Assembly: GCF_016909175.1 (NCBI RefSeq)
Contig: NZ_JAFBFI010000024.1
Coordinates: 1-41,140, forward strand
From: Peribacillus deserti
GTDB lineage: Bacteria; Bacillota; Bacilli; Bacillales; DSM-1321
Direction: 5' to 3'
Length of the DNA: 41,140 nucleotides
The stretch's first letter is position 1, and each line of letters opens with the position of its first letter. The notes beneath the pieces are model-generated. The model did no database searches. It was not told the DNA's origin and was given only the letters and a program-made list of their open reading frames with translations. Both the position numbers and the translations under genes were made by a program. Positions 1-7,713 of the stretch are shown here, in pieces.

Positions 1-56
1 GGCAAGGGCGGCCTTTCGCTGCCGCTTTTCTTATGCCTGTCAGGTGTCTGCCTTTC
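1..56. repeat. Fragment of a dispersed repeat at the window edge
   Basis: Positions 25-51 match 26105-26131 at 26 of 27 bases (CTTTTCTTATGCCTG followed by a GGTGTCTGC tail). It is probably the end of an element cut by the window edge. No gene is visible here. Confidence 0.6.
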
Positions 57-121
57 TTATCATTTTAGTGTATAAATAAGTAGTCTTTGAAACCTGAAAA
101 TATTTCAAAATATATAAACAT

Positions 122-266
122 TTTGAAAGGCACCGTTCTGCGCTTTTCGTGTTGTCCAGCTCCAAGCTGCCGCCCTCGAGACATAAGCCAATCAGTCTAT
201 GAGAAGAAAGGCGCTTCTCACAGCCTGCTCGTCTTATGCTTGTCGGGCAGCTGCCTTTCCTTATAT
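122..266. repeat. Dispersed structured repeat, copy A
   Basis: About 145 bp, closely related to 40991-41131 and partly to 40829-40935 and 25865-26050. It opens with a short hairpin module (GAAAGGC ... GCTTTTC, 126-149). A folded core follows: AGCTGCC (165-171) can pair with GGCAGCT (246-252), and GAGAAG (201-206) with CTTCTC (214-219). The core carries the phrase CATAAGCCAATCAGTC. The open frame across it (87-278) has no ribosome binding site and looks accidental. I recognise the phrase as typical of Bacillaceae intergenic DNA but know no formal family name. Confidence 0.8.
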
Positions 267-327
267 TCAGCTTTTTAAATGAGTGAGGGGTAAGGTTTTA
301 TATTATGTTCAGAACATATCGCTTTAG

Positions 328-351
328 GAAAGGCACCGCTTTCTGCTTTTC
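328..351. repeat. Short hairpin repeat module
   Basis: A GAAAGGC ... GCTTTTC hairpin of 24 bp, the same module that opens copy A (126-149) and recurs at 26194-26217 and 40996-41018. Here it stands alone, without the larger folded core. Confidence 0.6.
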
Positions 352-384
352 TGATAACAATTATCTCCAGCACATGTTTGGATA

Positions 385-412
385 TTGTGATTTTCTTTTG
401 TTAAAGTATAAT
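385..412 (+). promoter_or_regulatory. Candidate sigma-A promoter of rodA
   Basis: TTGTGA (385-390), 16-bp spacer, TATAAT (407-412). The -10 is perfect. The predicted start near 419 leaves a leader of about 110 nt before the gene. Confidence 0.55.
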
Positions 413-530
413 GAGAAAGTGTTGTTTTACGTAAGTTAAGGAATGAAAGGGATATGTTCTGACAGTTGTTTTTGGGGTTATGGAAATAGGGGGCAGGAAT
501 GCCTTGGGTTTTAGATAAAGGAGAGTCCGG

Positions 531-1703
531 ATGCAGTCTCAAAAAAATATTTCTTCACGTATAGATTATGGATTAGCTTTTATTATTTTTCTTTTGTTTA
601 CAGCGAGCTGTATTGCGATTTATAGTGCACAGACAACCGGGCAATACGCTGAAAACTTTGTAATCAAGCAGATATTTTGGTACATCGTAGGATGCGGGAT
701 TGTATTTGGGGTGATAACCCTGGATTCGGATCAGTTGAAAAAATTGTCTTGGTACACCTATGGGTTTGGAATATTCTTACTGATTCTAATTATTGTGGCT
801 CCTCCTAGTATTGCGCCGGTAAGGAATGGGGCGAAAAGCTGGTTCGTCCTGCCGGGACTTGGATCACTGCAGCCTTCAGAAGTTGTTAAGGTTTTTATTG
901 TTTTGGCGCTGGCTACTGTTATATCTAATCATCATGCTAAAAATAGAATTAAGACGATTAAAACTGATATTTGGCTTCTTACGAAATTATGCCTTGTTAC
1001 TCTTGTGCCGCTTATGCTTGTGATGCAGCAGCCTGATTTAGGAACTTCTCTTGTATTTATTGCGATTTTGCTGGGAATGATTTTTATTTCGGGCGTATCG
1101 TGGAAGATCTTACTTCCTATTTTTTCAGGGGGAATCACCCTGATTACGGTTATTTTCTATTTCGTGATCTGGCATCCTGAGGTTTTGGAAAAATATCTTG
1201 GAGTTAAGCAATATCAGTTTGGCCGGATTTATTCCTGGATTGATCCGTATAATTACCAGAGTTCAGCGGGTTTTCAATTAACGCGCTCGCTGCTTGCTAT
1301 CGGTTCCGGTGAAACAGGAGGGAAGGGCTTTGGGCATCGGGAAGTGTACCTGCCTGAAAGCCACTCGGATTTTATCTTTAGTGTTATTGGAGAAGAATTT
1401 GGATTTGTAGGCTCCAGTATAGTCATCAGCTTACTCTTTTTATTGATTTATCACATAACTAAAATCGGAATGGATTCGAAAAATAATTATTATACTTATA
1501 TTTGTGTAGGAATTATCAGCATGATTACGTTTCATGTTTTCCAGAATATAGGCATGACCATTGGCGTTCTTCCTATTACAGGAATTCCTTTGCCTTTTAT
1601 CAGTTACGGAGGAAGCTCTCTTATGGGTAACTTTCTTGCTGTCGGGATTATTTTCAGTATCCGGTACCATTATAAAAAGTACATGTTTTCAACAGAATCT
1701 TAA
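531..1703 (+). CDS. rodA: RodA/FtsW/SpoVE family peptidoglycan glycosyltransferase, RodA type
   Basis: SEDS-family polytopic membrane enzyme that polymerises lipid II into glycan strands, working with a class B penicillin-binding protein. The 390-aa protein is strongly hydrophobic throughout. It carries the family blocks QPSEVVKVF (114-122), QQPDLGTSL (166-174), ESHSDFIFSVIGEEFGF (276-292) and the C-terminal IPLPFISYGGSS (352-363). Asp280 in ESHSD corresponds to the catalytic Asp of B. subtilis RodA (D280). The start follows an AAAGGAGAG site. Not next to other cell-wall genes, it is transcribed alone between its own promoter and terminator. RodA rather than FtsW or SpoVE is inferred from motif style; the family call is certain. 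Confidence 0.85.
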   Translation: MQSQKNISSRIDYGLAFIIFLLFTASCIAIYSAQTTGQYAENFVIKQIFWYIVGCGIVFGVITLDSDQLKKLSWYTYGFGIFLLILIIVAPPSIAPVRNGAKSWFVLPGLGSLQPSEVVKVFIVLALATVISNHHAKNRIKTIKTDIWLLTKLCLVTLVPLMLVMQQPDLGTSLVFIAILLGMIFISGVSWKILLPIFSGGITLITVIFYFVIWHPEVLEKYLGVKQYQFGRIYSWIDPYNYQSSAGFQLTRSLLAIGSGETGGKGFGHREVYLPESHSDFIFSVIGEEFGFVGSSIVISLLFLLIYHITKIGMDSKNNYYTYICVGIISMITFHVFQNIGMTIGVLPITGIPLPFISYGGSSLMGNFLAVGIIFSIRYHYKKYMFSTES

Positions 1704-1707
1704 AAGT

Positions 1708-1745
1708 AATGCCCTGTCATTTATTCCATGACAGGGCATTTTTTC
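1708..1745 (+). terminator. Intrinsic terminator of rodA
   Basis: AATGCCCTGTCAT (1708-1720), 7-nt loop, ATGACAGGGCATT (1728-1740), then a T run. Perfect 13-bp stem. Confidence 0.9.
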
Positions 1746-1814
1746 TCTAAACTGGAATAACCTCTCCAGTTTACAGAGCCGTCTTTTAAGGTAATAAATG
1801 TGTTAGGAGAAATT

Positions 1815-2960
1815 ATGAAGTATAATCATAATATCGAGAACAAAACGAGAGGTGAGAGTTTGCCGAACACAAAATATTTCCGAATAGGTTATGGGATTAT
1901 TATCTTTTTAATCATCATTTATTTAGGCACCAAAGTCGATTTCATATTCAGGCCTGTTAAAGTCCTGTTTCAGACGTTATTTTTCCCTTTCCTTATTTCA
2001 GGAGTCATTTATTACCTATTAAGACCGATTGTCCTTTTTTTGCAGAGGAGAAAGGTGCCGAAAGCGCTGTCTATTTTAGTCATATATTTACTTTTTATTG
2101 GTCTTGGGACCATATTGCTTCTATGGGTCGGGCCTGAGCTTCAGAAACAATTTAAAAGCTTTATAGACAATTTCCCTGGATTGCTTGATACACTCAGGCA
2201 AAAAGTCGTCGGACTCCGTGACACTAAATGGTTTTCCAGATTTCAGGAAAATGACTTTGTAACCATTGATACCGTCACATCCAAATGGAATGCCTATTTA
2301 AACACGAATGTTTCAAATCTTGGCAATAAAATTACAAACATTCTTGGCATCATAACAAATGTTGCAACCATTGTTGTGACTGTTCCTTTTATTGTATTTT
2401 ATTTATTAAAAGATGGGCAGAGTGCGCCAAATGGAGTTCTGCGTTTCCTTCCGCGCCTTCAGGCGAAAGAGGGCAAGAAGATACTAAAGGATATGGATTC
2501 CGCTTTAAGCTCCTATATTCAAGGACAGGCAATTGTTAGTGTTATAGTTGGTGTGATGATGTACATCGGATATTTAATCATTGGTATTGATTATCCGTTA
2601 ATCCTGGCGTCCATTGCTATGCTGACAAATGTAATTCCATTCATCGGGCCGTTTATTGCCATTATACCTGCTCTGATCATAGGGTTCATTGCTTCTCCAT
2701 TTATGGTAGTAAAAGTTATTATTGTGGCAGTTGTGGTCCAGCAGATAGATGGGAATCTTACGTCGCCTTACATTATGGGCAGAAAGCTTGATCTGCATCC
2801 GCTGACTATTATTTTACTTTTGCTTGTAGCTGGAAGCATGGCGGGTCTGCTTGGAATGATCCTGGCGGTGCCGTTTTATGCTGTACTGAAGGTGATTGTG
2901 AGCCATACCTATAGATTGTACAGGCTTCACAAAGATAAAGAATCAGTTATTGACCTATAA
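1815..2960 (+). CDS. AI-2E family transporter (PerM-like) membrane protein
   Basis: Polytopic membrane protein of the AI-2E/UPF0118 family, some members of which export autoinducer-2 or act as Na+/H+ antiporters; the substrate here is unknown. It has N-terminal hydrophobic segments, a soluble middle (about residues 90-170), then several helices. The C-terminal family block includes NVIPFIGPFIAIIPA and DLHPLTIILLLLVAGSMAGLLG. The ATG at 1815 is chosen because AGGAG (1805-1809) sits 5 nt upstream. A GTG at 1800 has only a weak site. A TTG at 1860 behind GAGAGGTGAG is a real alternative that would shorten the protein by 15 residues. It is transcribed alone and shares a downstream terminator with the convergent carboxypeptidase gene. 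Confidence 0.8.
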   Translation: MKYNHNIENKTRGESLPNTKYFRIGYGIIIFLIIIYLGTKVDFIFRPVKVLFQTLFFPFLISGVIYYLLRPIVLFLQRRKVPKALSILVIYLLFIGLGTILLLWVGPELQKQFKSFIDNFPGLLDTLRQKVVGLRDTKWFSRFQENDFVTIDTVTSKWNAYLNTNVSNLGNKITNILGIITNVATIVVTVPFIVFYLLKDGQSAPNGVLRFLPRLQAKEGKKILKDMDSALSSYIQGQAIVSVIVGVMMYIGYLIIGIDYPLILASIAMLTNVIPFIGPFIAIIPALIIGFIASPFMVVKVIIVAVVVQQIDGNLTSPYIMGRKLDLHPLTIILLLLVAGSMAGLLGMILAVPFYAVLKVIVSHTYRLYRLHKDKESVIDL

Positions 2961-3006
2961 AAAAAGGGGCTGTCCGAAGAGTAAATCCTCGGACAGCCCT
3001 TTTTAT
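2961..3006. terminator. Bidirectional terminator between convergent genes
   Basis: GGGCTGTCCGA (2967-2977) pairs with TCGGACAGCCC (2989-2999). An A run on the left and a T run on the right let it work on both strands. Confidence 0.9.
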
Positions 3007-4022
3007 TAATTGTTGACAGGTACAGCATTCATATACTCTTCAAGTGTAATCTTTTGGCTCATAATGTCTTTTGCTGCAGAGGTCCCAATATAGCGAAGGT
3101 GCCATGGTTCGTACTTGTAGCCGGTAATTGAACTTTTTCCATTTGGATATCGGATAATAAATCCGTATTCGGATGCATGGGCTTCCAACCATTTCGCTTC
3201 TTTTGTGTTTCCAAAGCAGGATTCAGCAGGGCAGGCCCCGTTTCCACCAGTTACATCTATGGAGAGTCCGGTTTGATGTTCACTGGTTCCCGGGACGGCG
3301 CTATAAGTGCGGGCCTTTTCATACCCGTCTTTTTGCACATAAGAGTTATAAAGAGCAGTTTGTGTCACAAATGACCGGTAAGCAGATACACCTAAAAGCT
3401 CGACGCCCTCTGCTTTTGCACTTGCAAACAGCCTGCTTATTGCATCCGATGCTTCTTTACGCATTTTTGTTTTTTCCAGCTTTTCTTGAAAAATAAAAGG
3501 AATGCTGGTATACACTAAATCCCGAGGCACATAGCCGTCAGGCAGCTTATTCTCTTTATTGACCATTACCGTAATGGCACTCGGCTGTGCGACAACAGGA
3601 ATTGCCTTTTCTCTATCACTTTTTGGCGCAGACGGCTTTTTTTGTACAGGAACGTTCACTGGCTTTTTTACCTCTGGACTTTCCGTTTTCGGCTTTTCGT
3701 TTGCCGCATGCGGTTTAGCTTCCGTTGGTTCTTCCACCTTTTTGCTTATAGTGTTGCTGATGACTGCGGGCTTACTTTCAGCAGTTCTTGCAGGTACTTG
3801 TTCTGCGGATTTATCTGCATCAGTGTCATCCGGCTTTACTTTCGTTTCTGCATCAGATTTTTTGCTTTCCTTTAAATCAACTGAATCTATAGTTTCCTTT
3901 TGGTTGGCAGTGGATTCCGCTTTACTTAGATTTGCCTGGTTTGTTTGGTGCTCTTGAGTCCCGCAGCCGGTAAGAATTGAAGTGGTTAACAATATTGCTG
4001 CTAATGGAAAGGATTTCTGCAT
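3006..4022 (-). CDS. Lipoprotein D-Ala-D-Ala / L,D-carboxypeptidase, VanY-LdcB family (M15B)
   Basis: Zinc peptidase that trims peptidoglycan stem peptides outside the membrane. The 338-aa protein has a lipoprotein signal peptide (lipobox LTGC, Cys20). A long Lys/Glu/Pro/Ala-rich linker (about 25-145) is low in complexity and probably unstructured. The VanY domain follows (about 160-330). Zinc ligands are visible: SEHQTGLSID gives H249 and D256, and EPWHLRY gives H308. The start is supported by AAAAAGGAAG upstream. Similar proteins include B. subtilis YodJ and LdcB. Whether it cuts D,D or L,D bonds cannot be told from sequence. Confidence 0.88.
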   Translation of the reverse strand: MQKSFPLAAILLTTSILTGCGTQEHQTNQANLSKAESTANQKETIDSVDLKESKKSDAETKVKPDDTDADKSAEQVPARTAESKPAVISNTISKKVEEPTEAKPHAANEKPKTESPEVKKPVNVPVQKKPSAPKSDREKAIPVVAQPSAITVMVNKENKLPDGYVPRDLVYTSIPFIFQEKLEKTKMRKEASDAISRLFASAKAEGVELLGVSAYRSFVTQTALYNSYVQKDGYEKARTYSAVPGTSEHQTGLSIDVTGGNGACPAESCFGNTKEAKWLEAHASEYGFIIRYPNGKSSITGYKYEPWHLRYIGTSAAKDIMSQKITLEEYMNAVPVNN

Positions 4023-4154
4023 GCTCTACTTCCTTTTTGAAATATTTTTGAAATAGGGATTTTCTTCCGTAGAACCTATTTTATAACAATTTTCTACAGG
4101 ATAAAATGGAAAATATTGTTGTTATTTGAAATCCATGACGCCGCCTATAAAACA

Positions 4155-4190
4155 CAAAAGCCCTGTCCCAACTTAGGACAAGGCTTCTTT
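4155..4190 (-). terminator. Terminator of the small stress-protein gene
   Basis: Read on the minus strand, AGCCTTGTCC pairs with GGACAGGGCT through one G-U pair (arms at about 4159-4168 and 4176-4185) and is followed by TTTTG. On the plus strand the same pair would be a mismatch, so it belongs to the minus-strand gene. Confidence 0.7.
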
Positions 4191-4340
4191 TTATCGATAA
4201 TTCATTTCGGGCGTCCATTGTTCTTTAACCTGATTAAGTGCAGCAGTAAAGATTTCCTCTTCCATTGCGCTGCGATTAACTAATACATTCGTTTGATAAT
4301 TTCTGCCTTTATATTCAACAGTTACTGTAACTTCTACCAT
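4191..4340 (-). CDS. Small BA3454-like stress response protein (49 aa)
   Basis: A 49-aa frame beginning MVEVTVTVEYKGRNYQTNVL and ending QWTPEMNYR. The N-terminal half looks like two beta strands, the C-terminal half an amphipathic helix. It resembles the short Bacillus proteins annotated as the BA3454 family of stress response proteins; that assignment is from memory of the sequence pattern. Support for a real gene: a ribosome binding site (AAAGGAATTG), a dedicated terminator 1 nt past the stop, and a sigma-B-type promoter about 85 bp upstream. Molecular function is unknown. Confidence 0.75.
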   Translation of the reverse strand: MVEVTVTVEYKGRNYQTNVLVNRSAMEEEIFTAALNQVKEQWTPEMNYR

Positions 4341-4425
4341 GATTTCAATTCCTTTCATCAATTGTTTCACTTGAATTTAATACTTGTGTGAACACTAGCT
4401 GCTTTCGAACCTCGGTAGATAATAT

Positions 4426-4451
4426 ATACCAAGAATGAAAGAGTCTTAAAC
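4426..4451 (-). promoter_or_regulatory. Candidate sigma-B (general stress) promoter
   Basis: On the minus strand: GTTTAA (4451-4446), 14-bp spacer, TGGTAT (4431-4426). The B. subtilis sigma-B consensus is GTTT(AA)-N13-15-GGGTAT. It points at the small protein at 4191-4340. Confidence 0.6.
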
Positions 4452-4830
4452 TTTTTGTAAAACATTTAGTTTATATAAAAGAATAATCCCTCAATAATAT
4501 AGAAGAAATTGGGAAGCGCAATTGCTGGGATGGAATTGGAGGAATAAAGCTTTCTAAACTAGTGCCAAACAGATAAGCTTTCAGTAAAGACATAATAGGC
4601 AGGCATAGGGTTTCTATTTACTTGAGGGAGAAGAAAGCAGGGGGACTTGAGCTTGTATTTCGGGAGGAAAATATGAAAATAATTTAATATTACGGGTTTA
4701 GTACTGTTTATGTCGGGAATCCATCCATTGGATTGAAATTCGTTCTCTTATCGTACAGAGCAATGGGGGCCTGACTGCTAAGAAAATATAAATAATTACA
4801 TAAGAAGAAGTTTTATAGGGGTAAAGAAAC
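4452..4830. other. Intergenic stretch without a recognised gene
   Basis: Roughly 380 bp between two minus-strand genes. It is AT-rich, with stop codons frequent in all frames. I see no convincing gene, repeat or RNA. Confidence 0.6.
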
Positions 4831-4832
4831 AG

Positions 4833-4866
4833 CAGGAGCCCTGAAGTTTGAACGAAGGCTCCTTGA
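4833..4866 (-). terminator. Weak terminator of the thioredoxin-like gene
   Basis: AGGAGCC pairs with GGCTCCT across a loop of about 14 nt, just past the stop. On the minus strand it is followed by GCTGTTTCTTT, an imperfect T tract. Confidence 0.5.
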
Positions 4867-4869
4867 AGA

Positions 4870-5433
4870 TTATTTTGTACCTTTGAGAGTTTTGATTATA
4901 TCGTTCTTAATGGAAGTCCAAAGTCCCTTATCTTCTGTAAATTGCTGGCTTAAATTGGCAGCAAACTGCTTGAATGCTGCTTCATAGCCCGGATCCTCTT
5001 TTGAGGGAATATCTTTTTTAAGTTCTGATACCTGCAATTCGGCTTCCGGAGCTCTTGGACCCCATTTTGCGGCTTCTTGACCTTGAGAGTTTAATAAAAC
5101 CATAATGGGAATGGAACGCGATTTTCCATTTGTCAGATACTGATCCATTAATTCTAAATTTTCGTCTCTTATCAAATATCTGTCTTGGATTCCTGCTGCA
5201 TCTGCAATCTGCATAAAAATGGGCAGGTTAACCATAGCGTCCCCGCACCAGTCGGCTGTCAATATAACAGCTTTCAGCCCATCATCCTTAAAGGTTTCTA
5301 AATAAGAAATATCCTCTTCAGTCAGCGAAAAATTTTCAAAAACCTTTTGCAGATTTTCTCTGTGAACCTTCATGCTGCTAATGTATTCTTCACGAGACAT
5401 AGCTTGATCGAACCAGCTTGATAAATTTTTCAT
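4870..5433 (-). CDS. Thioredoxin-family protein with a WCGD motif
   Basis: 187-aa cytoplasmic protein with no signal peptide. The thioredoxin-fold core shows VILTADWCGDAMVNLPIF. The usual WCxxC is replaced by WCGD, so only one active-site cysteine remains, which argues against classical dithiol-disulfide exchange. SIPIMVLLNSQGQEAAKWG is the typical cis-Pro region. The ATG at 5433 is chosen because AAGGAGGG lies 7 nt upstream; an in-frame TTG 21 nt earlier would place that site inside the gene. Related Bacillus proteins are annotated only as thioredoxin family. Role unknown. Confidence 0.78.
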   Translation of the reverse strand: MKNLSSWFDQAMSREEYISSMKVHRENLQKVFENFSLTEEDISYLETFKDDGLKAVILTADWCGDAMVNLPIFMQIADAAGIQDRYLIRDENLELMDQYLTNGKSRSIPIMVLLNSQGQEAAKWGPRAPEAELQVSELKKDIPSKEDPGYEAAFKQFAANLSQQFTEDKGLWTSIKNDIIKTLKGTK

Positions 5434-5545
5434 CCTAAATCCCTCCTTACCCAATATTTTACCAATCCAATAGAGGTTTTCCTAATATTTTGGAAGGCAA
5501 AAAAAAGAAGACAGGATTGAGACCTGTCTTCTCCTATAAAAGGGA

Positions 5546-6511
5546 TTATTTCTTAGTAAAATATTCCTTCAATTCATCAAGCATTAGATTAGCGGCCAAA
5601 ATTCCGCCGGCAGTGTTCCAAATAGCATCATTTACTTTATGGACATTGCCGTTTTTCGCAGCACTCAGGTTTTTGAATAGTGGATCGTTAATCCATTCTT
5701 CCTCAAGCTTGTTTCCTTCCCCATCTCCTTCATCATATGTGAAGTAGAAGATCACATCACCATCCATAGCAGACATGCGCTCTTTTGTGAGATTTCTTTC
5801 AGCAAAGTCATTTACATCCTGACCTGGAGCTCTAGCAAAGCCAACTTGATCCAAGATAACCCCAGAAAATGTATCTTTGTGATAAATTCGAACATCTCCA
5901 GGCATAAAGCGGACCATGGATATTTTTTTCTGGATGTTATCACCGACAGCATCTTTCACTTCCTGCACATGCTTATTATAATCATCAAGAACCTGCTTGC
6001 CCTTTTCCTCTTTGTTTACAGCCTTGGCGTATAATTTAAAGTTTTCCTGCCAATCGCCTCTTAACGTTTCTGCAAAAACAGTAGGGGCAATTTCACTTAA
6101 CTGATCATATTGCTTTTCCTGGCGCATTTTGTTGCCAATAATCAGGTCCGGCTTAATGGCAGCGATGGCTTCCATATTAACTTCACCTTCAAGTCCTACT
6201 ACTTTGACGCCATCCATTTTATCCTTTATATGATCATACCAGGGATCTCCGGTAAATGATTTTACGGCTCCTGCTGGCTTAATTCCTAAAGCAAGTAAAG
6301 CTTCTGTTCCTTCATTAGTAAGAATAACAACCTTTTTTGCTTTCTCTGGCACCTTTGTTTTTCCCATCGCATGCTCAATCGTAATCTGCTTACCGCTTTC
6401 TTTTTCGCTTTCCCCATTTGTTTCCTGTTTGTTACCGCATGCAGCCAATACAATCAAAAGCAGAGTACTAAGCATCAATGCGATTGATTTACGATAATAT
6501 GTATGTTTCAC
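5546..6511 (-). CDS. Ferric siderophore ABC transporter, substrate-binding lipoprotein (YfiY-like)
   Basis: Extracellular receptor that delivers ferric siderophore to the permease pair encoded divergently at 6709-8774. The 321-aa protein has a lipoprotein signal (LIVLAAC) and a class III periplasmic-binding fold: VVILTNEGTEALLALGI near the start, PDLIIGNKM in the middle, and a C-terminal lobe with FYFTYDEGDG. The GTG at 6511 is chosen because it follows AAGGGGG. A longer frame would start inside the Fur box at 6528-6542. Resemblance to B. subtilis YfiY suggests hydroxamate-citrate siderophores such as schizokinen, but the ligand is an inference. Confidence 0.88.
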   Translation of the reverse strand: MKHTYYRKSIALMLSTLLLIVLAACGNKQETNGESEKESGKQITIEHAMGKTKVPEKAKKVVILTNEGTEALLALGIKPAGAVKSFTGDPWYDHIKDKMDGVKVVGLEGEVNMEAIAAIKPDLIIGNKMRQEKQYDQLSEIAPTVFAETLRGDWQENFKLYAKAVNKEEKGKQVLDDYNKHVQEVKDAVGDNIQKKISMVRFMPGDVRIYHKDTFSGVILDQVGFARAPGQDVNDFAERNLTKERMSAMDGDVIFYFTYDEGDGEGNKLEEEWINDPLFKNLSAAKNGNVHKVNDAIWNTAGGILAANLMLDELKEYFTKK

Positions 6512-6527
6512 CTTAATCCCCCTTAAA

Positions 6528-6542
6528 TGATAATGATTATCA
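6528..6542. promoter_or_regulatory. Fur box 1 (perfect 7-1-7)
   Basis: TGATAATGATTATCA is an exact match to the B. subtilis Fur 7-1-7 core. It lies just downstream of the minus-strand -10 (6559-6554), over the predicted start of the binding-protein transcript. Confidence 0.92.
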
Positions 6543-6553
6543 ATCATACATTC

Positions 6554-6583
6554 ATTTTAGATTACCCTTTCATAGATTGTCAA
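6554..6583 (-). promoter_or_regulatory. Promoter of the siderophore-binding protein gene
   Basis: Minus strand: TTGACA (6583-6578), 18-bp spacer, TAAAAT (6559-6554). Fur box 1 covers the start region. Confidence 0.7.
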
Positions 6584-6591
6584 TCTCTAAA

Positions 6592-6606
6592 TGAAAATGA
6601 TTTTCA
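6592..6606. promoter_or_regulatory. Fur box 2
   Basis: TGAAAATGATTTTCA is a perfect 7-1-7 palindrome, one base per half-site away from the core consensus. It abuts the -35 of the permease promoter. Confidence 0.85.
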
Positions 6607-6612
6607 TACTCA

Positions 6613-6641
6613 TTGACATCATACTTTGATTTCAATATCCT
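6613..6641 (+). promoter_or_regulatory. Promoter of the siderophore permease operon
   Basis: TTGACA (6613-6618), 17-bp spacer, TATCCT (6636-6641). The leader before the ATG at 6709 is about 60 nt. Confidence 0.6.
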
Positions 6642-6708
6642 TAAAGCAGATAGAAAAAATATAATTTTTTACGTATTTAAATTAGTTAATTCGAGGGGAA
6701 TCGTTGTC

Positions 6709-7713
6709 ATGCTATTGAAAAAATCAGCACAGAGAGCAGCGGGACTGCTATTTTTTACGCTCATTCTCTTATTCCTTATATGTGCCAGTATCGTTTTCGG
6801 ATACACCAATACATCCTGGAAAATGGCTGTCGATTCCTTCTTAGCTTATAACGGTTCAAATGAACATATTATTCTACAGACAGTAAGGCTGCCGCGGGCA
6901 TTGATTGCTGCTTCAGTAGGGGCTTCTCTTGCCGTTGCAGGCGTGATTATGCAGACTTTAACGAAAAACCCGCTTGCTTCTCCCAGTGTTTTTGGAATTA
7001 ATGCCGGTGCAGGGTTTGCGGTTGTTCTGGCGGTCACTCTTTTCTCAGTGAATTCTCTTACAGCATATTCCTGGCTGGCGTTTACGGGTGCTGCTGCAGC
7101 CTCTTTCGGTGTATATGCAATCGGCTCGCTGGGGAGAGAAGGATTAACACCGATGAAGCTTACCTTAGCCGGTGCGGCAGTGGCTGCTTTATTTTCTTCT
7201 CTTACTCAAGGATTGCTTGTGCTTAATGAGGCTGCATTAGACCAAGTCTTATTTTGGCTGGCCGGATCGGTACAGGGAAGAAAGCTTGAAATGCTGAAGT
7301 CCGTATTTCCTTATTTGGCAGCAGGCTGGATACTCTCATTCGTACTAGCGGGAAAATTGAATCTTCTTTCTATGGGAGATGATGTGGCAAGAGGTCTTGG
7401 AGTACAGGTAGGCCTTGTAAAAGGAATAGCAGCTCTTTCAGTCATTCTCCTAGCAGGAGGTGCGGTGGCCGTATCTGGCCCAATAGCATTTGTAGGCATT
7501 ATTATTCCTCACATAACGAGGGCAATTGCAGGGATCGATCATCGCTGGGTTATTCCTTACAGTGCGGTGATGGGTGCGATTCTTTTGCTGCTCGCTGATA
7601 TAGCTGCCAGGTATATCATCATGCCGCAGGAAGTGCCTGTAGGGGTGATGACGGCGCTTATCGGAACCCCGTTTTTTATCTTCATTGCAAGAAAGGGGTT
7701 CAATTCTAAATGA
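6709..7713 (+). CDS. Ferric siderophore ABC permease, FecCD family (YfiZ-like)
   Basis: 334-aa inner-membrane permease, about ten transmembrane helices, one half of the channel for ferric siderophore. Family blocks: VRLPRALIAASVGASLAVAG, MQTLTKNPLASPSVFGINAG, and the ATPase-contacting region ending GPIAFVGIIIPHITR. The ATG at 6709 (MLLKKSAQRAAG) follows AGGGGA. A longer frame beginning at 6613 would start within the -35 box and is rejected. The stop overlaps the start of the next permease (ATGA), so the pair is translationally coupled and probably forms a heterodimer. Confidence 0.9.
   Translation: MLLKKSAQRAAGLLFFTLILLFLICASIVFGYTNTSWKMAVDSFLAYNGSNEHIILQTVRLPRALIAASVGASLAVAGVIMQTLTKNPLASPSVFGINAGAGFAVVLAVTLFSVNSLTAYSWLAFTGAAAASFGVYAIGSLGREGLTPMKLTLAGAAVAALFSSLTQGLLVLNEAALDQVLFWLAGSVQGRKLEMLKSVFPYLAAGWILSFVLAGKLNLLSMGDDVARGLGVQVGLVKGIAALSVILLAGGAVAVSGPIAFVGIIIPHITRAIAGIDHRWVIPYSAVMGAILLLLADIAARYIIMPQEVPVGVMTALIGTPFFIFIARKGFNSK

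Noticed and set aside
87-278. 63-codon plus-strand frame
   Set aside because: Lies across repeat copy A, has no ribosome binding site, and its sequence follows the repeat's DNA conservation rather than codon use.
3559-3957. 132-codon frame antisense to the carboxypeptidase linker
   Set aside because: Arises from the low-complexity Lys/Ala/Pro linker coded on the other strand; no start signal and no family resemblance.
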